A DNA stretch of 64,000 nucleotides. It comes from Branchiostoma belcheri (taxonomy: Eukaryota; Chordata; Leptocardii; Amphioxiformes; Branchiostomatidae). Under the pieces are notes generated by a model, which was not told the origin of the DNA, did no database searches, and worked only from the letters and a program-made list of their open reading frames with translations. Every line of letters begins with the position of its first letter. Within the stretch, counting starts at the first letter, position 1. Where the stretch lies: contig NW_017804354.1 of NCBI RefSeq assembly GCF_001625305.1, positions 769,632-833,631 of the forward strand, written 5' to 3'. Shown here piece after piece: positions 1-10,807 of the stretch. A program made the translations under genes and the position numbers.

Positions 1-1230
1 GTTTCAAGCGGTGATGAGTTTTATTTACCGTTCAAGGAACGCTCCAGCAAAGTTCGGCCAGTGTTACCGGGCCTTTTGTAACTTTTTCCCCCTCCCCTCG
101 TTCCCCAATAAGCTGGTGTATGAATATTGTCCTTACCATTCGCTCCAGAAATCCCATAAATTCAGGCGAGGTAGGCGTAGTTTCCCACGGCAGAGAGGCG
201 AATCTTGAACTCTTGTCCATCACATCTGCAGGAAAAGTTCATTTGGTTTGTTATATCCCTTGCATGATAATGTATCTAATTGTATGTATTGCTATCTGTT
301 ACAGAGTGATGCTGACTAAGTGGCATCTAAGGTGAGATTGCAGCCCAAAAGCTGAGGCACGCTGACAGGCGCGTCTCTATATTGCCATTATCTTAATTCA
401 GCAAAGGAAGAGCAGTCATAATTTTCGCTACCGTTAAATCTTGGAAGATGTTTCATCTGATCATGCTATTGATGAAATACATGAATTGTTGGTGTATGTG
501 CTACCTACCCTACATAACACAGTACAATCAATATAATAGTTTTTTTTTGTCTCACCTTTACCATTACTATTTTAAATATTGTACCTTCACGCAGACGTCA
601 ACCTTGACTCGGATGGACCGCGGTCACCCACACCGCCAGCAGAAGACGTCAGTCAGGTCAGCAGACTGAGGTACATCTCTAGTCAAATGGTAAGTGTAAC
701 AAAATCTGTCATATACAATATCTCTCTCAACAGTTTTAGATCTGTGTGTGCAATGTACATGTACATGTAAGTTAGGCCCTGTAAGTCGTAATGTTTGCGA
801 GATATACTGTGTGCATTATATATTAATCTTTTTATATATTAATTTTTTTAATCATCTGTTAAACGGATACATGAAACTGAAAGCCGTGATAGAATTGCTT
901 TTAAATAGGTAATTTTATAATACTTGTTCTATATCATAAATGAATGATACTTTTAAGGTGTCCTCCCTGGCTAATTTGGCATTTCAGCTTTCCATCATTT
1001 TCTCAAAGAAATTTAGAAAGAACTATAGTTGTACTGAATATTGATACCTTGGTACAAATATGATTTTTGGACCATATGGATGACGTCATCACATTTTATT
1101 GCCCCAAATGTAATTATCTTTAAAAGTTATAATATAGCTCTTTGATACAAATAACTGAAATAAAAGTATGATTTTCATGTGCATAATTGTCAAAGCTACA
1201 AACGTACGTTTGCACAAATTGATATCTACT
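1..1230. other. Left-edge stretch without a recognised gene
   Basis: I recognise no protein family or transposon here. There are only short open frames. Two short plus-strand segments look exon-like (see 448-689), but they cannot be joined in a consistent phase. The stretch 781-1230 is AT-rich and holds a CRE-like TGACGTCA near 1080. Confidence 0.5.
448..689 (+). other. Two weak exon-like segments
   Basis: Segment 448-491 lies between an AG and a GTGTAT. In phase 1 it reads as an acidic peptide (DVSSDHAIDEIHELL). Segment 595-689 follows a CAG acceptor and ends at a good donor (GTAAGTG). In phase 1 it reads DVNLDSDGPRSPTPPAEDVS and continues. The two do not join in a compatible phase. At most they are scattered exons of an unknown plus-strand gene, and chance is a real alternative. 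Confidence 0.2.
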
Positions 1231-1232
1231 AA

Positions 1233-1306
1233 TTACCCGTAGTTATTAGAGAATAACCTAATTGCCTAATCAAAATTTAGTTATTCTCTAATAACTACGG
1301 ATATTC
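1233..1306. repeat. Inverted repeat (hairpin) at the 5' junction of the L1-like LINE
   Basis: The left arm begins CCGTAGTTATTAGAG at 1237 and is matched by a perfect inverted arm ending CTCTAATAACTACGG near 1300, with about 20 bases between. Outer bases ATTACCCG and CGGGTAAT extend the pairing imperfectly. The right arm can be read as the start of the LINE coding sequence (LITTDIRVMNNGH), so the left arm looks like an inverted copy of the LINE 5' edge. Confidence 0.6.
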
Positions 1307-2740
1307 GGGTAATGAATAATGGACACACATATTCTCCTTTTCCGGTCTCCCGAGGTGTTCGTCAGGGGTGTCCATTGTCACCCTACCTTTTTGTCCTTAG
1401 TGTAGAACTCCTAGCGATGAAAATCAGAGACAATAGTCTGATAAATGGTTTAACGGTAAACGAATACGAAACAAAAATCACCCAATTTGCAGACGATTCA
1501 AATTTTTCTATCCAACCCAAACTCCCTTCTTAACCCTTGTCCTGCTGTGCGCAACATATGTCGCGCGGCACATACAGTACCATCTATATAACACCCTGTA
1601 TAGGTACGATTTGGGGGTATTTCTCGTGCAACGCATCACACCGCAGCGAAACGCAACGAATGCGGAAGTAACTATGCCACTGCAGGGCAAAAAAAATTGG
1701 GGGGCTATGATCTAATTAAGACATGAAATTATTGAAAAATATTGTGCCAGGAATGCCAGCAGGACAAGGGTTAAATAGCTTTGGTTGAAGATTTAAATGA
1801 TTTTTCTTCTATCTCTGGTTTAAAGCCAAACTACGATAAATGTAATAAAATTTTGCGAATTGTATCTTTAAGAAATACTCCTTTTAAACTCCCATGTTCA
1901 CTCCCCCTTCAATAAACAGACGGACCAGTACAGATGCTGGGTGTTAATATGTCAGGTAATATAATACAAAAGACCAGTTAAAATTACTTAACTAGATTAG
2001 CCAAAATATATAAGACCCTTCAACCCTGGAGAGGTCAGCCTTTGACACTACACGGCAAAGTAACTCTTATCAACTCTTGTTGTTTCTCAATTCACACATC
2101 TCTTTATGGCCCTACAATCTCCTGATGATGATTTCTTTTAAAAATATGAGGAAAAGATCTTATTTGGAATGGTGGACCTGAGAAAATAAAGCGTAAAACA
2201 TTGTATAATAGCTACGAACATGGAGGTGTTAAATTGATACACTTACAGACCTTTGATCGCACCCGGAAAGCCTCATGGATCCCCAAACTACACTTATCTG
2301 ATAATAGTTTTTGTAATAAGATGTTAAGACAGGCAAATGCACTTTTTAGAAATGGTATTTTTCTTTTATACAAATAGATACTAAGCATATAACTTGCACC
2401 CTTGCTCTTTTTAAGCCTCCCTTTAGCCTTTTCTTCAAAGACGTAATAAAAGCTTGGTTATCCTTTCAGTTTAAGCCACCAGAAAATTATCAGGATATAC
2501 AGTCACAACTGATCTGGTGCAATTCAAATATAACGATTCAAGATAAACCTGTAATGTGGGAAAGACCTATCTCACAAGGCATTGTGTTTATCAATGACCT
2601 CATTGATAGTGCTGGACGATTTTTAACATATGAAACGTTATACACTAGATACGGTGAAACGTTTAGTAGATTAGAATTCAATCAAATACTGTCTGCTATA
2701 CCAGATGTTTGGAAAAAAATACTTATTGACTAATGTCCAA
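1279..2740 (+). pseudogene. L1/Tx1-like LINE reverse transcriptase, decayed, part 1
   Basis: The frame opening near 1279 encodes the RT core: SRGVRQGCPLSPYLF (motif B) and then FADDSNF (the catalytic ADD box). After a MITE insertion at 1534-1770 the protein resumes with matches to the thumb and C-terminal region of Tx1/L1 elements, such as GLKPNYDKCNK, MLGVNMSG, TLQPWRGQPLTLHGKVTLIN and EHGGVKLIH, ending near IPDVWKKILID at about 2733. Several stops and frame changes break it, so it is inactive. The N-terminal endonuclease is absent: the element starts at the RT palm. The rest continues at 9896 on the other side of a 6.8-kb DNA transposon. Confidence 0.8.
1534..1770. mobile_element. piggyBac-like MITE inserted in the LINE RT
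   Basis: The 237-bp element is flanked by TTAA at 1530-1533 and 1771-1774, with inverted ends CCCTTGTCCTGCTG and CAGCAGGACAAGGG. TTAA target duplications with CCC/GGG ends are the signature of the piggyBac superfamily. Removing it joins the interrupted RT frame just after the ADD box. It has no coding capacity. It is a different family from the longer elements at 33781, 53758 and 59493. Confidence 0.85.
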
Positions 2741-2806
2741 TCATATGTCACGAAGTGACAGTTATACATTCAGCACTTGTACTTAACCTTATACATTACG
2801 CACTTA

Positions 2807-2880
2807 GGCCCACTTTACACTTGCTTTTTAAACTGTAGTACTACACATCGTAGTCTACTTCTGTAGTAGACTACAGCTTT
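2807..2880 (+). repeat. Left terminal inverted repeat of the Harbinger-like element
   Basis: It starts GGCCCACTTTACACTTG and continues into a block with CATCGTAGTCTACTTCTG. The same blocks recur inverted at 9500-9593. Part of the block is itself nearly palindromic (GTAGTCTAC ... GTAGACTAC). Confidence 0.85.
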
Positions 2881-4917
2881 TTTCTGGGTGTAAAGGAGAA
2901 AAGAATTGTAGTCTACTACAGAAGTCCACTACACCCTCCGAGGCTGTAGTACTACACTTCAGCGGAGGTTCTACGAGACTTTGAGCTGAGTGTAAAGCGA
3001 AACTGTAGCACAGTCGAACCGCAGACCGCTATGCGCATCGGTTCTGCGCAGCTCTCTCTAAGATCTCGTTTAAATCTCGCGCTTCTTTTCCAAGGTAATG
3101 TGATCCGCGAGAATCCGCGAGAGTTTGCTACTGTTTACTGTTTCGCTTGTAACTCCGCTTTGCGTAAGTGTTTCCTTGTCATACGTTAATGTGAGATGTA
3201 AGAAGGGCCGGCGTCACGCTCAAGGTCGTAGATGTACATTACCGGTGGTGTTTGTTGGAGAAACGAGGTTTCAAAGTTGACCGTGTATGATGGAGATGAT
3301 TCCACTCGAGACAGGTACCCTTTAGTTTTTTGGGGGCCGTTTGCCCTATTTCATCGTCGATTTGGTTTATTGTTTAATAAAGTATAGACCCTCCCTCATC
3401 TATCGTGTGTTGTTTCTTTTGGGATCCTGTAGTTGTTAAAATATAGTAACCGATAGTAAGTTGAGCTCATTCAGTCGAATTCTCAACGATTTTTGTTCGA
3501 ATCTCAAGCTTTTGCAACTAGTTCTAACCAATACACCTGTAATGTAAGATGTGGCTGAAATATAATTATGTTGGCTTGACACCTGTGTACTTAGTTTTGA
3601 AATTGCACAATGTGTATTGCAGCTCGACCTTGAGAAAAGTGTAATTTCTTTACAGCTTTTTTGCCTTTAAAAATGTTCAGTTAAAAGTTATATAGAACAA
3701 AAAAGAAAGTGAAGGAATATCGACCAAATAGTAAGCTTCAAAACGATACCCACTTTACGGATGAAAGCAGAAGAGAAGGAATTTGGGCATGAACAAATAC
3801 AACAACAGGTTGATTTTTCATGACCTAATTTTTCAAGGAGAAATCGGACACTATGACCTGTTACTGTAAATATACAAACATCGGGCATATGTACTGACAT
3901 TGGTATAGTTGCACATGAATCCCACTTTCTCTAGCGTCTTCATGATATAAGTCATACTTGGAATGGGTTTCAGAAAGTCTGTTTGTGATGAAAAAACTTG
4001 ATGCCTTCTTTTTATGAACTTTCGCAAACAGCGGTTGAAAGTTGCAACATTGTTGGCGGCGCGAAAAATGGAACGCGCTGCCTAGGTTCCATGGATCGAA
4101 CGCAGGAGTTCGAAACCGATTGACTTCAAATTTGACGATTTTTGAATGGTCAGAACCTTGTATTAAATTCCTCTTTTTGTATATAATTGAATGTTATCAT
4201 ATCACTTATTATATTGCATGTGGTAGCCACATTCAAACAGTTTCTCATATCCAGAAACGAATTTTATGACATTACGCGAAATGTATCAAAATGTAGCGGA
4301 AACTCAGGATGGTGTGTGTCAGTAGCTTACAACTGGGCTAAATTTGACCACCGCGATATGCGCATCGTCACAGTTGTTTGGGGGGCAAACCCGTTTGCCA
4401 TAAAATTTACCAGGGGTCATTGGTATCAATGTAAAGGTAAAGAAGTGGGCTATCACAATGTGGTATTAGCCAACGGGATTCAGTTAAATAGTAAAAAAGA
4501 CAAGCACAAATAAACTGACCAAAAATTGCTAATTTTTGGAAGGCCGTAGCGCTCACTGTCATTTTGCAATACACGAAATATCTACATGGTTGTACCGTGC
4601 AAATCCTGTAGATGTGAAAAAATGTAAACATTATGTAGGTCTGAGGTCTTTTTGCTGCACTATTGGCAGTTGTTTAGACCCATGCAACGGGGTCAAATCG
4701 TGACCCGGCAAATGCCGTATCTTAGAGAATAACGCGTTCTACGGTGACCTGCGGTTCGACTGAGCAGACTACACTTCGAAGGCGACTACAGGTCAGGGGT
4801 CACATGCAAATGAGGCTGTTTTGAATTTCCCGCTCGAACACTCTGCGCCATTTTCTCTCACTCCGGACGTCAGGTGAGGTGAGGTTTTCAAAGTTTAAAG
4901 TTTATTTAGGCAAGGAC
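2881..4917. other. Interior of the Harbinger-like element without a recognised gene
   Basis: This holds further subterminal copies of the GTAGTCTACTACAGAAGT motif (about 2905-2960), then unassigned sequence. Short open frames exist (for example 4187-4513 on the plus strand), but none resembles a Harbinger transposase or any family I know. Confidence 0.5.
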
Positions 4918-4928
4918 ATTGATTTAGG

Positions 4929-5336
4929 GGGGTTAGGGGGCTCTGGGAGTGTAGCTTAGCAGCTGCACTCTTGTCCTCATAGAGTGGCTAAGCACACAGG
5001 TTCCTTCTGCTGCACTCTTGACCCGTAGAGTGACTGAGCACACTGGTTCCTCCCATCCCCTGAAGCCTCTCACGTCTGGCTCCTCGTGCCAACCCCCGGG
5101 CAACGGCTTCAGCTGGCCGGCTAAACGACGTGAGGGGACGGTGTTGGCACGGCACCGTCGAGCGGAAGACTTCCAGGTAGAGGTCAACGGTCAGGGCGGA
5201 GAATTCCCACTGGCAGGAAGCAACGGCCTCGTGTCCGTGACCAGGGCGAACCACCAAGTAGGAGGATGTCGGCTGTGGTCAGGCCTGGAGAGGAGATGGG
5301 CACCACCAGGCCTCACTGCCCAAGACACACTTATGG
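4929..5336 (+). other. 5' region of the RTE-like LINE
   Basis: This GC-rich leader precedes the endonuclease frame. It contains an open frame (5018-5425) with no recognisable domain, and a short tandem duplication of TAGAGTGGCTAAGCACAC and a related segment at 4980-5044. It is probably untranslated or a weak ORF1. Confidence 0.45.
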
Positions 5337-6551
5337 ATGAGCACCCTACCAAAACCCACACCGGCTCGGTCGGCGCCCGGGATACAAAGGACCGCGCCTA
5401 CCGTCGCACATCAGGACGGAGGTGAGAAGTTCACTACTGATGAGAGCGCGCAGAGCAGAATCCGAGGAAGAGAAAACATCGCCATTGCCACATGGAACGT
5501 GCGAACACTTGCACAAGTAGGGAAACTAAAGGAACTGACGTATGAGCTCAGTCACTACATGTGGCATCTTGTAGGCCTTAGTGAAGTAAGATGGAAGAAC
5601 TTTGGAGAATTCCGGACAGAAGAGGGTCACATACTTTACTATAGCGGAGAGCAAGACAGGCATGCGAACGGAGTAGGATTTCTTGTGAACAGCTCCATCA
5701 AAGGGTCAGTGATGGGATGCCACACCATATCCAGTAGACTCATCTCCATTAGGCTGAGGGCATCGCCATTCAACATAACAGTGATCCAGGTCTATGCACC
5801 TACCTCGGACTATGACGAGGAACAGATAGAGGAATTCTACTCACAACTTCAGGACACTATCAGGAAGGTAAACAAGAAAGATATCCTGATTGTACAAGGC
5901 GACTGGAATGCAAAGGTAGGAGTAGACGCACAAAAGGATTGGAGTGAGCATTGTGGCCCATCCTGTAATGAAACAACTAACGAAAGAGGAAGACGGTTAC
6001 TTGAGTTTGCCAGTGAAAACAACTTAGTACTAGCAAATACCCTGGGAAGACACAAGCCATCACGATGTTGGACTTGGCACGCTCCAAATGGCGGCAAGCA
6101 CCAGCTAGACTATATCCTTGTACAAAACCGTTTCCGTACCAGCATTAATAGAGCCAAAACAAGGACGTTTCCTGGTGCGGATGTAGGAAGTGACCATGAC
6201 CTCGTTATTATGAACTTTCAGATTAGACTCAAAAGACCTAAAAAACCTCAAAACCCTAGACTAAAATTTGACCTAGAGAAACTGAAAGACCCAGCTATAT
6301 GTAAGACTTTCCAAGCTACAATAGGTGGGAAATTTGCACCTTTACTAGCGGTAGAAGATGACGTAGAAGTCCTGACTAACGCCTTTACTACGGCAATGAC
6401 GGAAGCAGCAAAGAGAACCATTGGCCCCCTGCGTCGCAAAAATAAATCATGGATGAAAGACGAAATCCTCCAGATGTGTGATACCCGGAGGGAAATGAAG
6501 AAAGTAAGACACACCGTAAGGTCAACAGAGTATAGGGATATCGGATATTAA
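5337..6551 (+). pseudogene. RTE-like LINE: endonuclease domain segment
   Basis: This 404-codon frame carries the exonuclease-endonuclease-phosphatase domain of non-LTR elements. IAIATWNVRTLAQVG is the N-terminal strand, VGLSEVRW the catalytic Glu block, VQGDWNAKVG the Asp-Asn block and VGSDHDLVIM the final Asp-His block. Proteins of this type are often misannotated as craniofacial development protein 2, because a BovB RTE endonuclease was exapted in ruminant CFDP2. The frame ends YRDIGY-stop, where a 1-nt shift moves the protein to the next frame (DINKKIRKSIKKAKEDW). Confidence 0.85.
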
Positions 6552-7710
6552 CAAGAAGATAAGGAAAAGCATAAAGAAAGCAAAAGAAGATTGGATCGAA
6601 CAACAGTGTGCTGAAATAGAAAGCAATCTGAGGTCAAACAACAGCAGACAGGCATTCCAGATTGTGAAGAACCTCACACAACAGAAGAATTCAAGCAACA
6701 GTACCACCATCCAAAGCAAGGAGGGTAAAAGCCTTGTTGAGAAGGAGGAGATCACAGCCAGATGGACTGAATACTGCCGAGAGCTGTATAACCACCAGTC
6801 GCAGGGCGACCCAGCGGTTCTTGTGGCTCAAGAACCTGCCATAGATGACAACTTTCCCATCCTGAAAGAGGAAGTGGAGGCAGCAATAAAGTCCCTCAAG
6901 AATGGGAAGTCACCCGGGGTGGACAACGTTCCTGCAGAACTAATCAAGAACAGCGGAGAAACAACAGTTGAACTACTGACTAAAATATGCAACAAGATAT
7001 GGGAAACAGGAAATTGGCCAACACCCTGGACACAGTCACTTATTATAACCTTGCCAAAGAAAGGAAATCTTCAACACTGCCAAAATTACCGAACAATTAG
7101 TCTTATCAGCCATGCCAGTAAAGTGATGCTAAGGATCATCTTGAATAGGCTGAAACCTCAGGCGGAAGAGATCATTGCGGAGGAACAAGCAGGCTTCCGC
7201 AGTGGGAGGAGCACCACGGAACAGATTTTCAACCTAAGGGTCCTGGAAGAGAAATACTGCCAGCACCAACAAAGTCTATATCATGTATTTATTGATTATA
7301 AGAAAGCATTCGACCGGGTCTGGCATGACGCATTGTGGGCGACCATGAAAAAGTACAACATGGGAGGGAAACTGACCAATTGCATCAAACAACTGTACAA
7401 TAAGTCCAGTAGTGCAGTTCTCGTACAGGGCACAATAGGAGAGTGGTTCAGGACAACTGTTGGTGTACGGCAAGGATGCCTACTATCGCCTACACTCTTT
7501 AACATCTACCTAGAACAAATCATGACAGACGCGCTGGAGAACCACCATGGCACAGTTAGTATAGGTGGTAGGGTCGTAACCAACCTGCGCTTTGCAGACG
7601 ATATAGATGGGCTGGCAGGAGGGGAACAGGAACTGGTCAACTTAGTGGAATCACTGGACACTACCTCTAGGAGTATGGAATGGAGATCAGCGCAGAGAAA
7701 ACCAAACTGA
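6537..7710 (+). pseudogene. RTE-like LINE: reverse transcriptase segment
   Basis: This is the middle frame of the same polyprotein. Seen in order are KNGKSPGVDNVPAELI (finger region), LPKKGNLQHCQNYRTISL, EEQAGFRSGRSTTEQIF, YKKAFDRVWHDAL (motif A), VGVRQGCLLSPTLF (motif B) and LRFADDIDGLAGG (motif C, catalytic FADD). These residues are intact. The frame is lost at about 7675, where the alternative frame reads YGMEISAEKTKLM. Confidence 0.88.
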
Positions 7711-8378
7711 TGTCAAACAACGACAAGCCAATCACGACCAAGGTAGCAGTGAATCAGGAAGAACTCCAAACAGTGGACCAGTTTAAGTACCTCGGATCCA
7801 TTATTAGTAAGGAGGGATCAAAGGCAGAAGTTATATCAAGAGCGGCTCAGACAGCAGCAGCTATGGCAAGGCTGCGACCCATCTGGAGAGACAGGAACAT
7901 CAGTCTAAAGTCCAAGGTTAGACTGCTACGGGCACTGGTAATTTCCATATTCCTCTACGCATGTGAGGCTTGGACTCTGACAGCCGAACTGCAAAGGAGG
8001 ATACTGGCAGTGGAGATGAGGTGTTACAGAATACTCTTAAATGTAACGTACAAGGACCACGTTACCAACACAGAAGTCAGGAACATCATAAAACAAGCTA
8101 CCGGAAGAAAACACCTTGAAGATCTCCTTAGCATTATTAAGAGAAGAAAGTTAAAATGGTACGGTCATGTGACGAGAAGTAAAGGCCTATCCAAAGTTAT
8201 CCTACAAGGAACAGTACCAGGGAAGAGAAAGAGAGGGAGACAGAGGAAGAAATGGGACGACAACGTCAAAGAGTGGACCGGTTTGCCCCTTGCCAGCGCC
8301 CAAGCGCTGGCTCATGACAGGGAGGGATGGAGGAAGGCAGTGTACCCCCACGACCACCCCCGGTCAAGGGACCGGTAA
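7673..8378 (+). pseudogene. RTE-like LINE: C-terminal region
   Basis: This is the third frame of the element. VDQFKYLGSIIS is the thumb boundary found in RTE-type proteins, followed by IFLYACEAWTLT and the basic tail PGKRKRGRQRKKWDDN. The stop lies just before the microsatellite tail and the target duplication, so the 3' end is complete. Confidence 0.85.
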
Positions 8379-8444
8379 GACGGTAAGAAAGATTGATTTA
8401 GGTCAGGACGTTAGGTTTCCAGTCAGAGGGCAGCACTGGAGTAG

Positions 8445-8795
8445 TCTGAGGAAACAAGATGCCTCATAGCTATGTGGTCGGAGCAAGCAGTTCAGGCAAA
8501 GTTGGAGAGTTTCAGAAATAAGGAGGGATATGCAATGCTGGAGAAAGCACTGAGGGAAGAGGGATACGTGAGGTCTGCAAAGCAAATTCAGGTTAAGCTC
8601 CGTGACCTGAAGGCAGGCCACAGAAAGTGCAAAGAGAAGAACAACAGAAGTGGAAACGGCCGAACTTCCTGCCCATTTTACCAAGAGCTGGACGTCGTGC
8701 TGGGAACTCGCCCTGCTACAGAACCATCCTTTCTGTTGGAGACGACAGGCCACGGTATTCAATCATGTTTGTTTCTATTACGTATTAGTTCCTGA
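8445..8795 (+). CDS. MYB/SANT-like DNA-binding protein of the Harbinger-like element
   Basis: The sequence begins SEETRCLIAMWSEQAVQ at 8445, after an AG that could be an acceptor. It continues through ALREEGYVRSAKQIQ, KLRDLKAGHRKCKEKN and CPFYQELDVVLGTRPATEP. This is the trihelix MYB/SANT-like domain found in many animal proteins and used by PIF/Harbinger transposons as the accessory DNA-binding protein that helps load the transposase. The first Met is internal (8472). The protein is short (about 110 residues) and probably truncated: the RTE LINE sits about 40 bp upstream of the open frame and may have cut it from its promoter or first exon. Confidence 0.72.
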   Translation, partial: SEETRCLIAMWSEQAVQAKLESFRNKEGYAMLEKALREEGYVRSAKQIQVKLRDLKAGHRKCKEKNNRSGNGRTSCPFYQELDVVLGTRPATEPSFLLETTGHGIQSCLFLLRISS

Positions 8796-9499
8796 TGTTT
8801 CAAGTTTCACTGGACCTGATATAATTTTTAAAATCCCGGCGTTTACGGCATGAAATGAATTAACTCATATGCATTCTTTTTGTGGGAGGGGGGCACATTT
8901 TGACAGGGCAGGAATATATCCCATTAAATACTTGTATACTACAAGTAGTAGTACTCATCTCCAATTAATAAACAAGAGTTCCACGATCTCACACCTCCGT
9001 TTGGGAAATGACAGGAGCTATTACAATACTGTTGCAGGAAGAACGTCCTTGAAAATGCACTTGTCAGGGACCATTTGCTTGAGCTTTTGTCCTGATATCT
9101 TGATGCAGACAAAATTAAAAAAGAAATTCCATGACTTGAGGTCAAGGAAATGGTTCATAAAGACTTTGATCATGAACAAGAAAAAGAGCATAAGAGCTTC
9201 TGCCTCTCCTGCCATTGTGGTCTTTTGGAACCACAGAAAGGATGAAAGTGATGCAATCATAAAGTTTTCGATCCTGTTCGATCCGACGTAATTCGATCCG
9301 AACGTGTGTTCTATTCTATTTGGGTCATTGGGTTATCTACGGTCATTTACAGGTTTACACCATATGCAAGGATGCCAGCATATCACAGCCGTGCTAGAAA
9401 TCCACCCGCGATGTGTCAAAGGTCACTATAGGTCAGATTAGGTCACTACAGTTCCATGGCAATCAGGGAACAGCAGGGGTCCTGCGAGACTTTCTTTCA
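8796..9499. other. Right interior of the Harbinger-like element
   Basis: There is no recognised gene. An open frame of 140 codons (8869-9291, plus) has no familiar motif. Near 9270-9330 are CGATCC/TTCGATCC motifs and a TTCTATTTGGGTCAT string that recurs near 56275. Confidence 0.4.
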
Positions 9500-9593
9500 G
9501 TAAGTGTAAAGTGGGCGCTAATCTGTAGTCTACTACAGAAGTAGACTACGATGTGTAGTACGACAGTTTCAATGTGCAAGTGTAAAGTGGGCC
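9500..9593 (-). repeat. Right terminal inverted repeat of the Harbinger-like element
   Basis: The reverse complement of this segment repeats the left end: GGCCCACTTTACACTTG, then CATCGTAGTCTACTTCTG. It is followed directly by the TTA target duplication at 9594-9596. Confidence 0.85.
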
Positions 9594-9663
9594 TTAGTGG
9601 TGTGCTAGTCAGCAATGTTGGAACCTTGGTTCGTGGATCTCTTACATTGTAGTAGCTATAGTT

Positions 9664-9795
9664 AGAACCCTTCCTTCGAGCGGGGGTTCGCTGCCTGTTC
9701 GGACACACCGTGCGCACGTGATCACCACGTGCGCACGCGGTGTTGAGCAGGTGTTCGAACAGGTAGCAACGACACCTGTTCGAAGGAAGGGGTTC
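9664..9795. repeat. Short foldback element
   Basis: Arms GAACCCTTCCTTCGA (about 9665) and TCGAAGGAAGGGGTTC (about 9779) are inverted copies around a GC-rich centre that is also symmetrical (GTGCGCACGTGATCACCACG). It looks like a tiny non-autonomous foldback transposon. No clear target duplication was found. Confidence 0.6.
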
Positions 9796-9895
9796 TAGAA
9801 AGGTAACGTTACGGATTGGGAAGACTTGAAAAGATTAAAGAAACGACAGGACACGTTATCTCTGTCTCCGTGTTTTCTCTACGCCACCGTGACAC

Positions 9896-10795
9896 ATGGG
9901 TCCCATTTTACCCGAAATATGCCTTTACTCTTGTTTAGTTAAACCTATGAATAAGAACATATACACTGCCTTTCTTCGATGGAATAGTATAATTGACACC
10001 TCCCGTAATATTCTTAACTATTGGGAATTTAACACCCCCATTCCTTGGAACAAAGTTTTCAAATTAATCTACACCACAACAATATGCCCCCGTTTAAGAT
10101 TTTTTAAATTGAAATTAATATACAAAATTTACCAAGAAATAAGATGCTTCACATTCACAGATCAAAAATAGTCCCTTATGTCTCTCTTGTAACGAAGAAG
10201 AAAACACCATTCACGCACTATGGGATTGTCCGAAAGGCTTTGAATTTTGGAATAAAATCAAGAATTGGTACGAACAGCTAACAAGAGAAAAACTAAATAT
10301 TGATGCATTTAATGTAATTTTTGGGGACCTGGAACAGAAGAGTTATAATCTTATTAGTTAAAATATTCATCTTTAATCAAAGGGGCAAACACATGATGTT
10401 AAAACATTTCTTAGCTTATTTAAAATCACATTACAAAACTGAATTAATTATAGCCTCGAGAAGAAACAAACTATTATCCCATTATAGAAAATAGGGGAAA
10501 ATGACACAAACACTTAATTCTGACTACGTGTAAGTTCATCTTACGTTCATTATACTCAGTTTGATATTTAAACCATTGTTTTGTCTACATTATTTTTGTT
10601 TGACATTGTTCTAATATTTTGTTTTTTTTTAATATTTATCATTTGTTAATCTGCTGTTACGTATTTATTTATTTTCTACATTATATCATGGATCCGTGGT
10701 CTATGTCTTTATTAGTCTTGAACTTAATCCTTTTGTTTTTCTGATTGTGTTGTGTATCTTTTTTTTGAAATGCAATAATAAAAAAAAAGACTAGT
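9896..10795 (+). pseudogene. L1/Tx1-like LINE, part 2 (C-terminal region and poly(A))
   Basis: The frame 9896-10171 encodes IYTAFLRWNSIIDTSRN and ends near EIRCFTFTDQK. It is followed in another frame by PLCLSCNEEENTIHALWDC and FWNKIKNWY, the Cys/His region at the end of L1/Tx1 LINE proteins. The sequence ends in a poly(A)-like run near 10781-10790, as expected for this clade. It is the missing 3' half of the LINE that stops at about 2740, and several stops mark it as dead. Confidence 0.78.
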
Positions 10796-10807
10796 GTTGG
10801 TTTCTCC

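Larger units (their letters stand above)
4918..8402 (+). mobile_element. RTE-like non-LTR retrotransposon, full length with 11-bp target duplication
   Basis: The element body (4929-8391) is bounded by a direct repeat ATTGATTTAGG at 4918-4928 and 8392-8402. Its 3' tail is a short imperfect microsatellite (GGTAAGACGGTAAGA), as in the RTE clade, rather than poly(A). It encodes an apurinic-like endonuclease, a reverse transcriptase and a C-terminal region, without RNase H. The coding region is interrupted by two single-base frameshifts, near 6540 and 7675. It lies inside the Harbinger-like element directly before the MYB ORF. Confidence 0.85.
2807..9593. mobile_element. PIF/Harbinger-like DNA transposon with nested RTE LINE
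   Basis: The left end TTA|GGCCCACTTTACACTTG (2804-) and right end CAAGTGTAAAGTGGGCC|TTA (to 9596) form perfect terminal inverted repeats flanked by a 3-bp TTA duplication, which is typical of PIF/Harbinger. Subterminal blocks around GTAGTCTACTTCTGTAG are also inverted between the two ends. Inside is a MYB/SANT-like ORF (8445-8795), the usual second gene of Harbinger elements. No DDE transposase was recognised, so this copy is probably non-autonomous. About 3.47 kb of its length is an RTE-like LINE inserted just upstream of the MYB ORF; without it the element is about 3.3 kb. It sits between two halves of a decayed L1/Tx1-like LINE. Confidence 0.82.

Noticed and set aside
4187..4513. 108-codon plus-strand open frame inside the Harbinger-like element
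   Set aside because: It shows no similarity to transposases or other families; the composition looks non-coding.
2745..9892. TGTCACG ... CGTGACA as ends of a further transposon around the Harbinger element
   Set aside because: Only seven bases match and no target duplication is seen; chance is likely.
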